DNA of 64,000 nt from CALXXL01 sp034926605 (GCA_034926605.1 JAYFQV010000002.1:243199-307198); one strand, 5' to 3'; shown: positions 41,825 through 51,636, numbered from the stretch's first letter. Numbers and translations are program-made. The notes: generated from the sequence alone by a model not told the origin.

Positions 41825-44434
41825 ATGTTTTTGAAAATAACTGAGAGTTGCGTGATCGCTTCGGCGCTGGTGTGCTGCTGCGTTACGGCGTATGCGCAGA
41901 GCCCGGCTTCGGAGGATCTCGTAAAACACTACGTTTCGGTGGAAGAGGTTCTCCGGGACGGCCGTTTCTCCAAGGCGGAGGATGCGGCACTGAAGGCCGG
42001 GCAGGCCTTTGCGAACGAGGATTATCAGACAGCCGTCGATCAATATTTGCAAGCGTGGAAAGAGTATGATTCGATTGGAAAGAGTGACTTTCTCGATTCC
42101 AAGATCAACAATTGCCGCGCCCAGATCATTGAATGCTACAAACTTCGTGCCGAAGCGATAGCCGCCGAGGCTGAAAAGCTTTCACAATCCGAGCGTTACG
42201 ATGAAGCCATCGAAATGGCAAAGAAGGCCGCCGCCGAAGCGGTCGCCACCAATCAGACCAAATTGAAGGTCGAGATGGATGAGGCCGTCAAGCGTTACAC
42301 CGACGAGAAAGCGGCGGTGGAACGGCGCAATCAGGCCACGCCCGCAAAACTGGTCCCCGATCAGTCGGAAATCGATGCAAAAATAGAGACGCTGCTTGCG
42401 CAGGCCAAAAACCTTTATCGCAACAATCGCATTGTGGAGGCAAAGGCAAAATACAACGAAGTCATTCGTCTTGACCGCACCAACAACATTGCACTGCGCG
42501 GTGTGCGTGCCTGCAACCTGGCGCTGATCAAAGACGGCAATACTAGGTCGAACACCGGCACCGAGGAAATGGCGGAAGCCGCTGCCTACGGTTATGTGCG
42601 GCCGATCCGCCCCGTGGGGGATGCCGAGAAACAGGCTGCCACTGCCAAAATGCCAATGCCCAAGGACAGCTCATCCGCGGACGAGCTTTCAAACCGTCTG
42701 AAGCATATTGTGCTTGAGGAAGTCTCTCTTTCCGGCGAACAACTGCCGGAGGCGCTGACCATTATAATGGATCAGGCCCGTCAGGATGATCCCTCGGAGC
42801 AGGGCGCGAATATCGTTTTGATTTGGCCGGAAGGCTACTATGTCGACGAACAGGGCAATCCCGTGCAGACTTCGTTCAGCGCTTTGTCCAATTATACTCC
42901 CGGAGCCGGTGCGGCCCAGGGGGCTGCTGGCGGTCGCGGCGGTCGCGGCGGAGCGCCATCGGCGGTCATGCCAGCCACTGCTATGCCGATGAGCGCTGGT
43001 CCGATAGGTGCCATGCCGATGGCTGCCGGTCCGATAGGCGCTATGCCGATGGGGGCAGGCGGCGGCATGCCGGCGGCTGGTTTTATGGCCCCCACCATGG
43101 GCGGCGGATATGGCGTTGATGCCACCGCTACGGTCGATCCCGAAGAGCGCCGGTACCCCCGGATTTCTTTGAATATGAGCAAAGCACCCCTGATCGAGGT
43201 CATCAACCGCATTTGCCGTCAGGCCAACTTGAAGTACAAGGTTGACAGCAATGCGATTGTTATCGCCCCGCGTTCGGTGGCGATCGGTGATATGGAAGTC
43301 AAGTTGTTTCCTCTCAAGCGCGAGGCGTTGCTTTCCATCGACTTTACCAGCCCCTATCAGGTTATGGCGTTTCTTTCCGCGCATGGCGTGCTGTTTCCGA
43401 CCGGCTCCAGCGCGGTTTACGACTGGCGTAACAGCCGACTGATTGTCAACAATACCGCCGAAAACCTTGAAAAAGTCGAGGAACTGGTTGAAACCCAGCT
43501 GAACGTCAAGGATGTCCAAGTACAGATTCAGGCCAAGTTCGTAAAGGTCACGCAGAATGACATCAATGAACTGGGATTCGAATATGCGCTTTCGCGTCCG
43601 CTGACTATCGCCGGCGGAACCGAGGATACCAACGGACAGTTGCAGTTCTCAGAGAACAATCAACTCATGCGTCATCTCGGTAACGGCAGCGATCATGTGG
43701 TGAACTATACCGGAACATCCAACGGATACAACTATGGCGTGTCCGTCTATGCCTTGGACTGGAGCGATTCGGAAGACGCTCTGTTTGCTCCGCGCATAAC
43801 CACTCTGAATGGCGAAACCGCTATGATCAAGATGGTTCGCAGAATCTACTTCCCGGACGACTGGTCCGAATCCAAGCAGACCACTACGCAGGCCGATTAT
43901 TCCAACCAGCTGATGTATAGTTACGTCGGCCCGGTACCGACCTTTGACGGCGACCCGACTGAGATCGGTATTCAGATGGTGGTTAAGCCGGAAGTTGATA
44001 TGCTCAACCGTACCATCACCATGCGCATGACGCCGTCGGTGCGCCAGTTCGTCGGCTGGACCGAATACAGATATGAGCTTTCCGGCAGCGCGTTTCCTCC
44101 GAATCCGGACGGCTCGGCACAGGTGGAGATTTTGCGTGAGCCCATCTTCTCCGACATCGTGGTTGACACGCTTGTCACCATGCGTGATGGCGGAACCGTG
44201 GTGCTCGGCGGCATGATCACCGATAATACTGAAATCGTCGACGATCGAATTCCGGTTCTTGGCGATGTTCCGTTGGTCGGCCGGTTCTTCCAGAGCAAGA
44301 GCGAGCAGAGCAAGAAAGTGCATCTGCTTATCTTCATGACCTGCACTTTGGTCAATCCTGACGGCTCTCCGTACTTCCCGGACAGCATCGCCATTGATCG
44401 CACCGGATTGCCGGTAATCACCGAAGCGCTGTGA
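41825..44434 (+). CDS. Outer-membrane secretin, second of two
   Basis: An 869-residue secretin, 25 bases after the first, with GGAGG before ATG 41825. Signal peptide VIASALVCCCVTAYAQSP. TPR-like helices and a coiled coil (residues 30-240) lead to a first N-domain, then a Gly/Met-rich segment (residues 357-430), a ring domain (VDSNAIVIAPRS; DWRNSRLIVNNTAENLEKVEELVE; DVQVQIQAKFVKVTQNDINELGFEY), and the C-terminal secretin domain with MRDGGTVVLGGMITD and IPVLGDVPLVGRFFQS. Related to but clearly diverged from secretin 1. A terminator follows, closing the operon. Confidence 0.88.
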   Translation: MFLKITESCVIASALVCCCVTAYAQSPASEDLVKHYVSVEEVLRDGRFSKAEDAALKAGQAFANEDYQTAVDQYLQAWKEYDSIGKSDFLDSKINNCRAQIIECYKLRAEAIAAEAEKLSQSERYDEAIEMAKKAAAEAVATNQTKLKVEMDEAVKRYTDEKAAVERRNQATPAKLVPDQSEIDAKIETLLAQAKNLYRNNRIVEAKAKYNEVIRLDRTNNIALRGVRACNLALIKDGNTRSNTGTEEMAEAAAYGYVRPIRPVGDAEKQAATAKMPMPKDSSSADELSNRLKHIVLEEVSLSGEQLPEALTIIMDQARQDDPSEQGANIVLIWPEGYYVDEQGNPVQTSFSALSNYTPGAGAAQGAAGGRGGRGGAPSAVMPATAMPMSAGPIGAMPMAAGPIGAMPMGAGGGMPAAGFMAPTMGGGYGVDATATVDPEERRYPRISLNMSKAPLIEVINRICRQANLKYKVDSNAIVIAPRSVAIGDMEVKLFPLKREALLSIDFTSPYQVMAFLSAHGVLFPTGSSAVYDWRNSRLIVNNTAENLEKVEELVETQLNVKDVQVQIQAKFVKVTQNDINELGFEYALSRPLTIAGGTEDTNGQLQFSENNQLMRHLGNGSDHVVNYTGTSNGYNYGVSVYALDWSDSEDALFAPRITTLNGETAMIKMVRRIYFPDDWSESKQTTTQADYSNQLMYSYVGPVPTFDGDPTEIGIQMVVKPEVDMLNRTITMRMTPSVRQFVGWTEYRYELSGSAFPPNPDGSAQVEILREPIFSDIVVDTLVTMRDGGTVVLGGMITDNTEIVDDRIPVLGDVPLVGRFFQSKSEQSKKVHLLIFMTCTLVNPDGSPYFPDSIAIDRTGLPVITEAL
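42898..43110 (+). repeat. Met/Gly/Pro repeat segment inside secretin 2
   Basis: In-frame repeats of the unit AGPIGAMPM (three copies, degrading) preceded by a Gly/Arg stretch. Protein low-complexity; comparable segments occur in secretin 1 and the PilM-N fusion. Confidence 0.75.
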
Positions 44435-44446
44435 TACGAAAAATGC

Positions 44447-44473
44447 AAAGCCCCGCATCTGCGGGGCTTTTTT
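44447..44473 (+). terminator. Rho-independent terminator closing the secretin operon
   Basis: Perfect ten-bp stem AAAGCCCCGC/GCGGGGCTTT (44447-44456 with 44461-44470), loop ATCT, then T to 44473. Confidence 0.92.
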
Positions 44474-44483
44474 ATTTGGAGGA

Positions 44484-45653
44484 ATGATGAAAGTCGCAAC
44501 CGGATTCGAGGTGGTCAGAGAGGCTTTTCCTGTGCGATGGCGCGGCCGGCGGGTGGCGGTACTGTGTCATGCTCCCAGCATCGCGGGGGATTTTTCGCAT
44601 ATAATTGATTACCTCGGTAATGAGGCACCATGTGAACTCTCCGCCGTGTTCGGCCCGCAGCACGGCATCAATGGGCAAACGCAGGACAATATGATAGAAT
44701 GGGAGGGGTTTGTTCATCCGGTTTGGAAAGTGCCGGTTTACAGCCTTTACGGTGAACATCGCAAGCCGACGGCCGAAATGTTGAAGGATATCGATGTACT
44801 GCTGGTGGATTTGCAGGATGTCGGGTGCCGGGTCTACACTTATGTTTGGACTCTGAGGCTTTGCATGGAACGTTGTGCCGAGTTGGGTATAGAGGTGGCG
44901 GTGCTGGACCGGCCAAATCCGATCGGCGCTATGGCCTCGGACGGCGCCGTATTGGACCGCAATTATTACACTTTCGTGGGAATGGCGCAGATTCCGCTGT
45001 GTCACGGCATGACAATGGGAGAGCTTGCGCTGTTTCTACAGCGTAACGAGGTTCCGGAATGCAGGTTGACAGTGGTTGGGATGTTGAATTACAATAGGAA
45101 GATGAGCTGGGCTGAAACCGGGTTGCCATGGGTGCCGCCGTCGCCAAACATGCCCACCGAACGTACCGGCATCGTTTATCCCGGAGCGGTGCTTATAGAA
45201 GCACTGAATCTTTCCGAGGCGCGCGGAACCACCACTCCGTTCGAGCTTTTCGGGGCGCCTTTCATTCGTGCGCGAGAACTTAAGAAGTGGCTGGATGATT
45301 TTGGCATTCCAGGCTGCGGATTTCGGGTTCACGACTATATCCCGACGTTTCACAAATTTTCCGGGCGGTATTGTGAAGGGGTGTTTATCCATGTGACCGA
45401 TGTCCGGCAATTCCGTCCGGGGCGCGCCTTTGCCGCAATATTTCGAGGGATAATTGAGACGTCCGGAACGGATGCGCTGAAGTTTCTGCCGCCGCCATAT
45501 GAATACGAGGACCGCTTGATACCTTTTGACATTTTGGCCGGCGACTCCGGATTGCGTACAGCGCTTTGCGCCGGTACGCCGCTGGAGGATGAGTTTGCCC
45601 GCTGGGATGATCAGTTGGAAAAATTCACGTTCGAGCATCTTTACGATTGTTGA
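44484..45653 (+). CDS. NamZ/DUF1343-family protein (exo-beta-N-acetylmuramidase-like)
   Basis: A 389-residue protein of the family that includes YbbC/NamZ of Bacillus, which removes terminal MurNAc from cell-wall fragments. Telltale segments are FGPQHGINGQTQDNM, SLYGEHRKPTAEML, DVLLVDLQDVGCRVYTYVWTL, LDRPNPIGA and PPSPNMPTERTGIVYPG. Two ATGs in tandem (44484, 44487) follow TTGGAGGA; the second has the better spacing. There is no N-terminal signal peptide, suggesting cytoplasmic use on imported muropeptide sugars, which differs from the secreted enzymes I know. Confidence 0.85.
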   Translation: MMKVATGFEVVREAFPVRWRGRRVAVLCHAPSIAGDFSHIIDYLGNEAPCELSAVFGPQHGINGQTQDNMIEWEGFVHPVWKVPVYSLYGEHRKPTAEMLKDIDVLLVDLQDVGCRVYTYVWTLRLCMERCAELGIEVAVLDRPNPIGAMASDGAVLDRNYYTFVGMAQIPLCHGMTMGELALFLQRNEVPECRLTVVGMLNYNRKMSWAETGLPWVPPSPNMPTERTGIVYPGAVLIEALNLSEARGTTTPFELFGAPFIRARELKKWLDDFGIPGCGFRVHDYIPTFHKFSGRYCEGVFIHVTDVRQFRPGRAFAAIFRGIIETSGTDALKFLPPPYEYEDRLIPFDILAGDSGLRTALCAGTPLEDEFARWDDQLEKFTFEHLYDC

Positions 45654-45719
45654 TTCGCGGTACGGAAGATTTCACTTGACGGCTTGCGGCAGCGCCATGG
45701 CTTTTTTTGCGGCTTCGGC

Positions 45720-45747
45720 TTGAAAATAAATGTAAAAAGGCTATGTT
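45720..45747 (+). promoter_or_regulatory. Probable promoter of the SLC6-type transporter gene
   Basis: TTGAAA (45720-45725), 16 bases, TATGTT (45742-45747), followed after 26 bases by ATG 45774. Confidence 0.5.
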
Positions 45748-45773
45748 ATAAGCGTTTAACCAAGGTATTCAAT

Positions 45774-47378
45774 ATGAAAGACAGTTCAAATACAGGACGT
45801 GAAAGCTGGACAGGGCAGCTCGGTTTTATTTTGGCCGGCGCTGGTTCCGCAATCGGGCTGGGCAATGTCTGGAAATTTCCATATATCACCGGAATGAACG
45901 GTGGCGGCGCGTTTGTGCTTATATATCTGATTTGCGTTGTGCTGGTCGGGCTGCCATTGATGTTGTGTGAGATTGCAATGGGCAGAAAGACTCATAGAAA
46001 TCCGTTTGGTGCGTTTCGCGAGCTGGCGCCGGGACGCACCGCAACCACCGGCGGATTCGGACTGTCCATGTTTGCCTGCGGGTTGGCGCTGTTGTTCCTG
46101 GGCCAATACGGCATGGGAATACTGCTGTTGATCGGTGCGCTTTCCATTCTGCGTTGGGGGTGGGCCGCTGTAGGGGCGCTGGGCGTGATAATTCCGGTGC
46201 TTATACTCTCGTACTACAATGTTATCGGCGGCTGGCTGCTGGTCTACCTGATGGAGTCGGTTCGAAACGCCGACGCGTTGTCATCCGCGACAAGCTCGAG
46301 CGAGCTGTTCGGTTCGGTGGCTTCGAATTGGCGTCTTACTTTGGGCTCCACGTTTTTGTTCTCCGTGATGGTATTGGCCGTGGTATGGTTTGGCGTGCGC
46401 CGGGGCATCGAGCGGGTCAGCAAGGTGCTGATGCCGCTGCTGATTGTGATGCTGGTGGCTCTCATCCTGCGTGCCATAACGCTGCCTGGCTCCGGCAGAG
46501 GAGTCAGCTTTCTGCTTACTCCAAATTTCGGTGCGCTGGAGGCGCGGGGTATGCTGGAAGCGCTGGGACATGCGTTTTTTACCCTGAGTCTCGGTATGGG
46601 CATCATCATCACCTACGGCAGCTATGTCGGCGGCAATCGCAATATTCTCGGCGCATCGCTTTGGATAATCCTGCTGGATACGACAGTGGCGCTTATGGCC
46701 GGGCTTGCTATATTTCCGGCGCTGTTCTCTGTTGGCATGTCTGCCGCTGGAGGGCCGGGACTGGTATTCAAGATTATGCCGGTTACGCTGCACAGCTTCG
46801 GAGACGGGCTTGGTTTGCTGTGGAGCTTTCTGTTTTTCGGCTTGGTTCTGATTGCGGCGCTTACCAGTGCCATAAGCTTGCTTGAAGTTCCGGTGGCGTT
46901 CTGCATTGATCAGTTCAAATGGCCTCGTCGTCTGGCGGTGTCGGTGGTTTTTGCGGTGGTGATGGTATTGAGCGTGGCGTCGGCGGTGGGGGCGGCAAAC
47001 TGGGATCGCATTTTGTGGTTGCGCGACACGTTTGTGAAGTTGGTCGGAGACGCTCACTTGGAAGGCAGTTTCTTCGATCAGCTCGACGTGTTCTGTTCCA
47101 GTTATCTTCTGCCGCTAAGCGGATTCCTGACCGTCATATTTGTCGCCTATGTTTGGAAAACCCGCAGCTGTCTGCGCGAGTTGCGCCGCGGCGGCGACAA
47201 CTATTGGGACACCGATCTTCTGGTTCTGCTTTCCGGATTGCGTGGCGACGGCCACATGCAGGAGCGCCGTTACACTTACACGCTCGGAGTTCTTTTCGGG
47301 TTGTTGATAAGAATTGTGGCGCCGCTGGCGATAATCGTATGCTTTATGAATCTTGTGGGCTGGATAAAGCTGACCTGA
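45774..47378 (+). CDS. Sodium-dependent neurotransmitter-type (SLC6/LeuT family) transporter
   Basis: A 534-residue integral membrane protein with about twelve helices. It begins WTGQLGFILAGAGSAIGLGNVWKFPYITGMNGGGAFVLIYL, where G-N-x-W-[KR]-F-P-Y is the unwound helix 1 that binds sodium and substrate; helix 6 region FFTLSLGMGIIITYGSYVGGNRN also fits. These transporters import amino acids or related compounds by sodium symport. A Trp-rich ending follows helix 12. It is separated by one base from hflX. Substrate cannot be predicted. Confidence 0.92.
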   Translation: MKDSSNTGRESWTGQLGFILAGAGSAIGLGNVWKFPYITGMNGGGAFVLIYLICVVLVGLPLMLCEIAMGRKTHRNPFGAFRELAPGRTATTGGFGLSMFACGLALLFLGQYGMGILLLIGALSILRWGWAAVGALGVIIPVLILSYYNVIGGWLLVYLMESVRNADALSSATSSSELFGSVASNWRLTLGSTFLFSVMVLAVVWFGVRRGIERVSKVLMPLLIVMLVALILRAITLPGSGRGVSFLLTPNFGALEARGMLEALGHAFFTLSLGMGIIITYGSYVGGNRNILGASLWIILLDTTVALMAGLAIFPALFSVGMSAAGGPGLVFKIMPVTLHSFGDGLGLLWSFLFFGLVLIAALTSAISLLEVPVAFCIDQFKWPRRLAVSVVFAVVMVLSVASAVGAANWDRILWLRDTFVKLVGDAHLEGSFFDQLDVFCSSYLLPLSGFLTVIFVAYVWKTRSCLRELRRGGDNYWDTDLLVLLSGLRGDGHMQERRYTYTLGVLFGLLIRIVAPLAIIVCFMNLVGWIKLT

Positions 47379-47379
47379 T

Positions 47380-48699
47380 ATGTTCGCCATTGAGACCGCT
47401 GAAAAGAAGATCATAGACCGCGCGATGGTGGTTGGGGTGCGCAGCCCGGAAGAACCGGAAAGCGCCGCGGCCGAGCATCTGCATGAGCTTGAGGAGTTGG
47501 TTCGCAACCTTGAAATAGAAGTGGCGTTGACCGAGGTGGTGAAACTGCGAACCGTTCAGGTGCATTACTATGTGGGTTCCGGCCGCGCGGCCGAGATAGC
47601 CGCCGCGTTCGAGGAGAGCAGGTGCGACATTTTGGTGTTCGACGCGGAGTTGACTCCTTCGCAGCAACGCAACTGGGAGCGGCTGGTCAAGCATCCGGTG
47701 GTCGAGCGGCGTGAAATCATATTGGATATTTTTGCGCAGCGGGCAATCACGCAGGAGGCACGTTTGCAGGTTGAGCTGGCGCAGATGGAATACTCGCTGC
47801 CGCGGCTCAAGCGCGCCTGGACCCATCTTTCGCGCCAGCAGGGTGGCGCGCGCGGTACCCGCGGCGAAGGCGAGAAGCAGATCGAGTACGATCGTCGTTT
47901 CGTGCAGCGGCGCATAGCATCGCTGAAGGTCGAGCTGGAGGAAGTTCGCAAGCGGCGTGCCACCATGCGCAAGAGCCGCCAGAAAAGCCCGGTGCCGAAG
48001 GCGGCGATCGTCGGGTATACCAACGTCGGAAAATCTTCTTTGCTGAACGCGCTGGGCGGCGAGACCGCGCCGGGCGAGGACAAGCTGTTCGCCACGCTGG
48101 ATCCGGCCACCCGCCGGGTTGAACTGGGCGGCAATTCGGCGCTCATCATGACCGACACGGTCGGTTTTGTGCGCAAGTTGCCGCACACGTTGGTCGCCGC
48201 GTTCAAGTCCACGCTTGAAGAGGCGGTGTTCGCCGATTTTCTGGTGGTGGTGCTGGATGTTGCCAGTGAATATCTGGAGGAGCATTGGGAGACGACCATA
48301 GGTGTGCTGGCTGAGCTGGGCGCGGCGGACAAGGAGATGGTGGTGGTGTTCAACAAGTGCGATCTGCCGCACGACGAAACGCTGGAAACCCGTGCCAGAG
48401 GCTTATTCCCGCATGGACTGTTTGTCTCGGTCAAGACGGGCCGGGGACTGGACGAACTGCGTGCCGAACTGGCACGGCTGGCCCGTCGCCATCGTGGAGT
48501 GCTGGAGGTTGCTCTGCCGCCGGAGCGTTCTGATCTGGCGGCATTGGCGCACCGTTGCGGCGAGGTTATTGAGGAAAAATATGACGAGGCCGGGAATTTG
48601 AGCATGATTTTTTCGATCGGAGCAAGATACGAGGAACAATACGAACCGTTCAGGGTCAAAGACGGTGTTAAAAGGTCCGGAAGGAGAGTTTCATCATGA
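47380..48699 (+). CDS. hflX: Ribosome-associated GTPase HflX
   Basis: A 439-residue GTPase that splits stalled ribosomes and 100S dimers under stress. The N-terminal HflX domain has VHYYVGSGRAAEIAA and LTPSQQRNWERLV, then a helical linker with GGARGTRGEGEKQIEYDRR, the family signature. The GTPase domain has G1 VGYTNVGKSSLLNAL, G3 DTVGFVRKLPH, and G4 FNKCD. The end overlaps the next gene's ATG as ATGA. Confidence 0.94.
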   Translation: MFAIETAEKKIIDRAMVVGVRSPEEPESAAAEHLHELEELVRNLEIEVALTEVVKLRTVQVHYYVGSGRAAEIAAAFEESRCDILVFDAELTPSQQRNWERLVKHPVVERREIILDIFAQRAITQEARLQVELAQMEYSLPRLKRAWTHLSRQQGGARGTRGEGEKQIEYDRRFVQRRIASLKVELEEVRKRRATMRKSRQKSPVPKAAIVGYTNVGKSSLLNALGGETAPGEDKLFATLDPATRRVELGGNSALIMTDTVGFVRKLPHTLVAAFKSTLEEAVFADFLVVVLDVASEYLEEHWETTIGVLAELGAADKEMVVVFNKCDLPHDETLETRARGLFPHGLFVSVKTGRGLDELRAELARLARRHRGVLEVALPPERSDLAALAHRCGEVIEEKYDEAGNLSMIFSIGARYEEQYEPFRVKDGVKRSGRRVSS

Positions 48700-51599
48700 A
48701 GATCAGAATAACTATGCTTGTGCTGTTGATGGCGGCCTCCGTTTTCGGAGCCCAGGGGAAAACCGACAACGCCGACACCTGGACGCTGTGGAACGCCGGC
48801 TATGAATGCCAGGAAAAGGCCAAGACGGCGCGGGCTCAGGGAAAACTTGACGCCGCGGTGGTATTGCTGGAGGAGGCGCGGAAATATTATCTGGAAGTTA
48901 AGCGGAACCGTCCGGACTGGAATCAGAGGGTGATAGATTCGCGGATTGCCAGGGTTGAAACCGATCTTGCCACGGTGAAGCGTCTGCTGGGATTGCCGTC
49001 CGAAACTTCCGCAAAGGAAAGCGCCGGAAAACCGGATGATTCAGCCGCAAAGCCGGCGACGCCATCCGCGCCGGAGTCATCGGGTTCCAAACCCGCGGTT
49101 GCTGAGAAACCTCCGATTGCGGCCGTCGAACCCGAAACGCCATCCGTGCGGGTGCTTGGCGAATTGAGACAGATGACCGCCGAGCGCGACCAGTACAAAC
49201 AGGCGGTGTCGGAGTTGAGCCGCGAGCTGGAATCCCTGCGCTTGTCGGCGCGTGCAAATGCCGCCAATGTTCAGGAAATCGAGAATTTGCTTCGGGAAAA
49301 CCGCAAGCTGGATGACCGGATTTTGGAGTTCAAGAGTCAGATTGCCCAGCTGGACGAACGTCTGTCCCGTCCCAGCGAACAGGTCAAGGCGTTGAACGAT
49401 CAGCTGGTCAACGAAAAGCTTAATGGCGAGACGCTGGCAAAGCAACTGGAGGCTGCGAAGCAGGAGGTTGCAACGGTGAAAACCAACTCAGATGCCGCTT
49501 ACCGCGAACGGAACAAGCTGCGCGGCGATGTGGACAGTCTGAATACCGCGCTTCGGGCGGCCGAGCGGGAATTGGGTGAACTGCGCAATCGTCACACCTT
49601 CGACGCCGCCGATCGCGACGCCGCCCAGCGAGAGGTCGATTCGCGCGACACTGAGATAGCCAGGTTAAAAAGCGAGCTGACCAAAAATACCGCAGCTTTG
49701 GACGAACTGCATAAAAAGTTCTCCGAGTTACTGTCCGATCCGAAACTCAACGGGCTGGAGGTGGCCACTGTGCTCGCAGACAATGTGAAACTTCAGGAAC
49801 AGCTTTTGGCCGCGGGCAACGATTGCGAGAAGGCTGTTTCCCGCGCTGCCGCCGCCGAAGCCGAGCTGGTCAAACGCGATGCGGAGCTGGCCGATCTTCG
49901 CAAGCGTGATCAGGATTACGTCGCGTCTTCCTCCGTCCACGTCGAAGAGCTACGCATCGCAAGGGAGGATTGTTCGCGCGCCGCGAAGAAGGTTGCCGAC
50001 TCCGAAAAAGAGAACTCCGAGTTGAAATCCCGTGTCTCGCTGCTCGAATCCAGCGTGATTGAGCTTACCGGCCGTGCCGACCAGTTGAAGAAACAGCTCG
50101 AGTCCGGCAGCAACAGCGTACAGAACCTGATCGACTTGAACGCGAGAATCGATGATCTTGTCGGAAAGCTTGCGGCGGCTTCCGCCGACCGCGACCGGTT
50201 TGAACGCGATTTCAATGATCGCGATGCAAAACTCAAGGCCGCATCGAAGGAGCTCGATGGTCTTCGCAGCGAATGCGCCGATCTTACCGTTTCCGTAACC
50301 GAGTTGAAGGCCGCGGCCAAGCGCGCGGCCGATCTGGAGGTCGCCAACGCGGAATTGCTCAAGCGCAACGACGAACTGGCATCGTCGCTGGCGGTATCCA
50401 AAAAGGAAATTGAAAAGCGCGATGCGGAAAAACGCATAACCGCCGAAGGCTTGGAGTTGCTGCCGGATCTGCGCCGCCGCCTGGCCGAAACCCAACAGCG
50501 AAACCAAAAGCTTGCTGCCGAACTCGAGGGCTCCAAGATTGCAGCGGCAAAGATTCAGGCCGAAGCCGCCAAACAATATGACGGGCTGAAAATTCATCTT
50601 GACGCGCTTTCCGATCAGAACCGTAAGCTGCGCGCCATGCTGCGCGGCGTGGATTCCAACGGCTTCGCGCTTCCCGAGATTCCTGAGGCGGAACTTGCCG
50701 CCATGCCGGTTCCCGCCACCGGCAGTGCCGAAATGGCCAGACTGCTTGCGGCGGCGGCTTCCGCCGACACGCCGGAAGTGGCGCTGTTCAATCTGCGCAA
50801 GGCGGTGGAACTGTCGCCGGACAACCCGGACGCGGCTGCCGACCTCGGGCTTCTGGAATATTCCAACGGCGACAAGGAGCGCGCCGAAAAGCTGTTGTCG
50901 TTTGCATTGGGAACATATCCAGAAGACCCGGCGCTTGCGGTGGCCTATGCCGAGCTGATGATCGGCAAGGAGCGATTCGGCAACGCGTTGGAGGTGCTGG
51001 AAAGGCCGTTGTCCGTCAATCCCTCGGACCCCGTTCTGAACCGGGTAAAGGCGGCGGCGTTGTGGCGTTCCGGCGAACCGGGACGGGCGGAGGCAATACT
51101 CCGGCCGCTGGCCGAGGCCTCACCGGTGCGGGCCGATGCGTCCTTCGAACTTGCGCAACTGATTGCCCGCAATTTTGCCGGGCGTCTCGGCGATGCCGCC
51201 GACTTCTATCGGCAGAGCATCGCGCTCGGTCATTCCGCCGACCCGTATCTGGAAAAAACCTTGGCTTCCGAATTGGGCGAGGCCAGCGAAACGGCGGATT
51301 TCCTCTACGCCACCGCCGCTGAGGCGGAGAAGGCCGGCAACTGGGAGTCGGCGGCGTGGTTCTATCGGGAGATCGGCGATCTCGAACCCGCGCGCAATCT
51401 GCCGAAGCTGAAGCTGGCCAGGGCGTTGCTCAAGCAGGGAGACACGGAGTCGGCTCTGGAGGAATTATCACAATTGTCAACTTCTGACAAAGAACCGGAC
51501 GAGTCTGCGTGGAATGAATTGGCGGCGGCCGCCTCCGGCGACGCCGGCCTCGTGCAAAAAATTTCCGCGCTGCGTTCCGGTGGTGCGGCCAAACCGTGA
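48696..51599 (+). CDS. Exported coiled-coil and TPR-repeat protein of unknown function
   Basis: A 967-residue protein with a signal peptide (MKIRITMLVLLMAASVFG). A short helical repeat (about 25-95) and Pro/Ala/Ser-rich linker (about 105-155) precede a long coiled coil (about 165-660) full of Glu/Lys/Leu heptads. The C-terminal 280 residues are TPR-like (PEVALFNLRKAVELSPDNPDAAADLGLLEYSNGDKERA). Such proteins scaffold periplasmic complexes. Its start overlaps hflX, but the pseudopilin operon starts about 110 bases after its stop, so a role as periplasmic partner is suggested by location only. No family recognised. Confidence 0.75.
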   Translation: MKIRITMLVLLMAASVFGAQGKTDNADTWTLWNAGYECQEKAKTARAQGKLDAAVVLLEEARKYYLEVKRNRPDWNQRVIDSRIARVETDLATVKRLLGLPSETSAKESAGKPDDSAAKPATPSAPESSGSKPAVAEKPPIAAVEPETPSVRVLGELRQMTAERDQYKQAVSELSRELESLRLSARANAANVQEIENLLRENRKLDDRILEFKSQIAQLDERLSRPSEQVKALNDQLVNEKLNGETLAKQLEAAKQEVATVKTNSDAAYRERNKLRGDVDSLNTALRAAERELGELRNRHTFDAADRDAAQREVDSRDTEIARLKSELTKNTAALDELHKKFSELLSDPKLNGLEVATVLADNVKLQEQLLAAGNDCEKAVSRAAAAEAELVKRDAELADLRKRDQDYVASSSVHVEELRIAREDCSRAAKKVADSEKENSELKSRVSLLESSVIELTGRADQLKKQLESGSNSVQNLIDLNARIDDLVGKLAAASADRDRFERDFNDRDAKLKAASKELDGLRSECADLTVSVTELKAAAKRAADLEVANAELLKRNDELASSLAVSKKEIEKRDAEKRITAEGLELLPDLRRRLAETQQRNQKLAAELEGSKIAAAKIQAEAAKQYDGLKIHLDALSDQNRKLRAMLRGVDSNGFALPEIPEAELAAMPVPATGSAEMARLLAAAASADTPEVALFNLRKAVELSPDNPDAAADLGLLEYSNGDKERAEKLLSFALGTYPEDPALAVAYAELMIGKERFGNALEVLERPLSVNPSDPVLNRVKAAALWRSGEPGRAEAILRPLAEASPVRADASFELAQLIARNFAGRLGDAADFYRQSIALGHSADPYLEKTLASELGEASETADFLYATAAEAEKAGNWESAAWFYREIGDLEPARNLPKLKLARALLKQGDTESALEELSQLSTSDKEPDESAWNELAAAASGDAGLVQKISALRSGGAAKP

Positions 51600-51636
51600 A
51601 AAAGCGGCTATTTCGCGCAAAAGTGGAGTTCTCACC

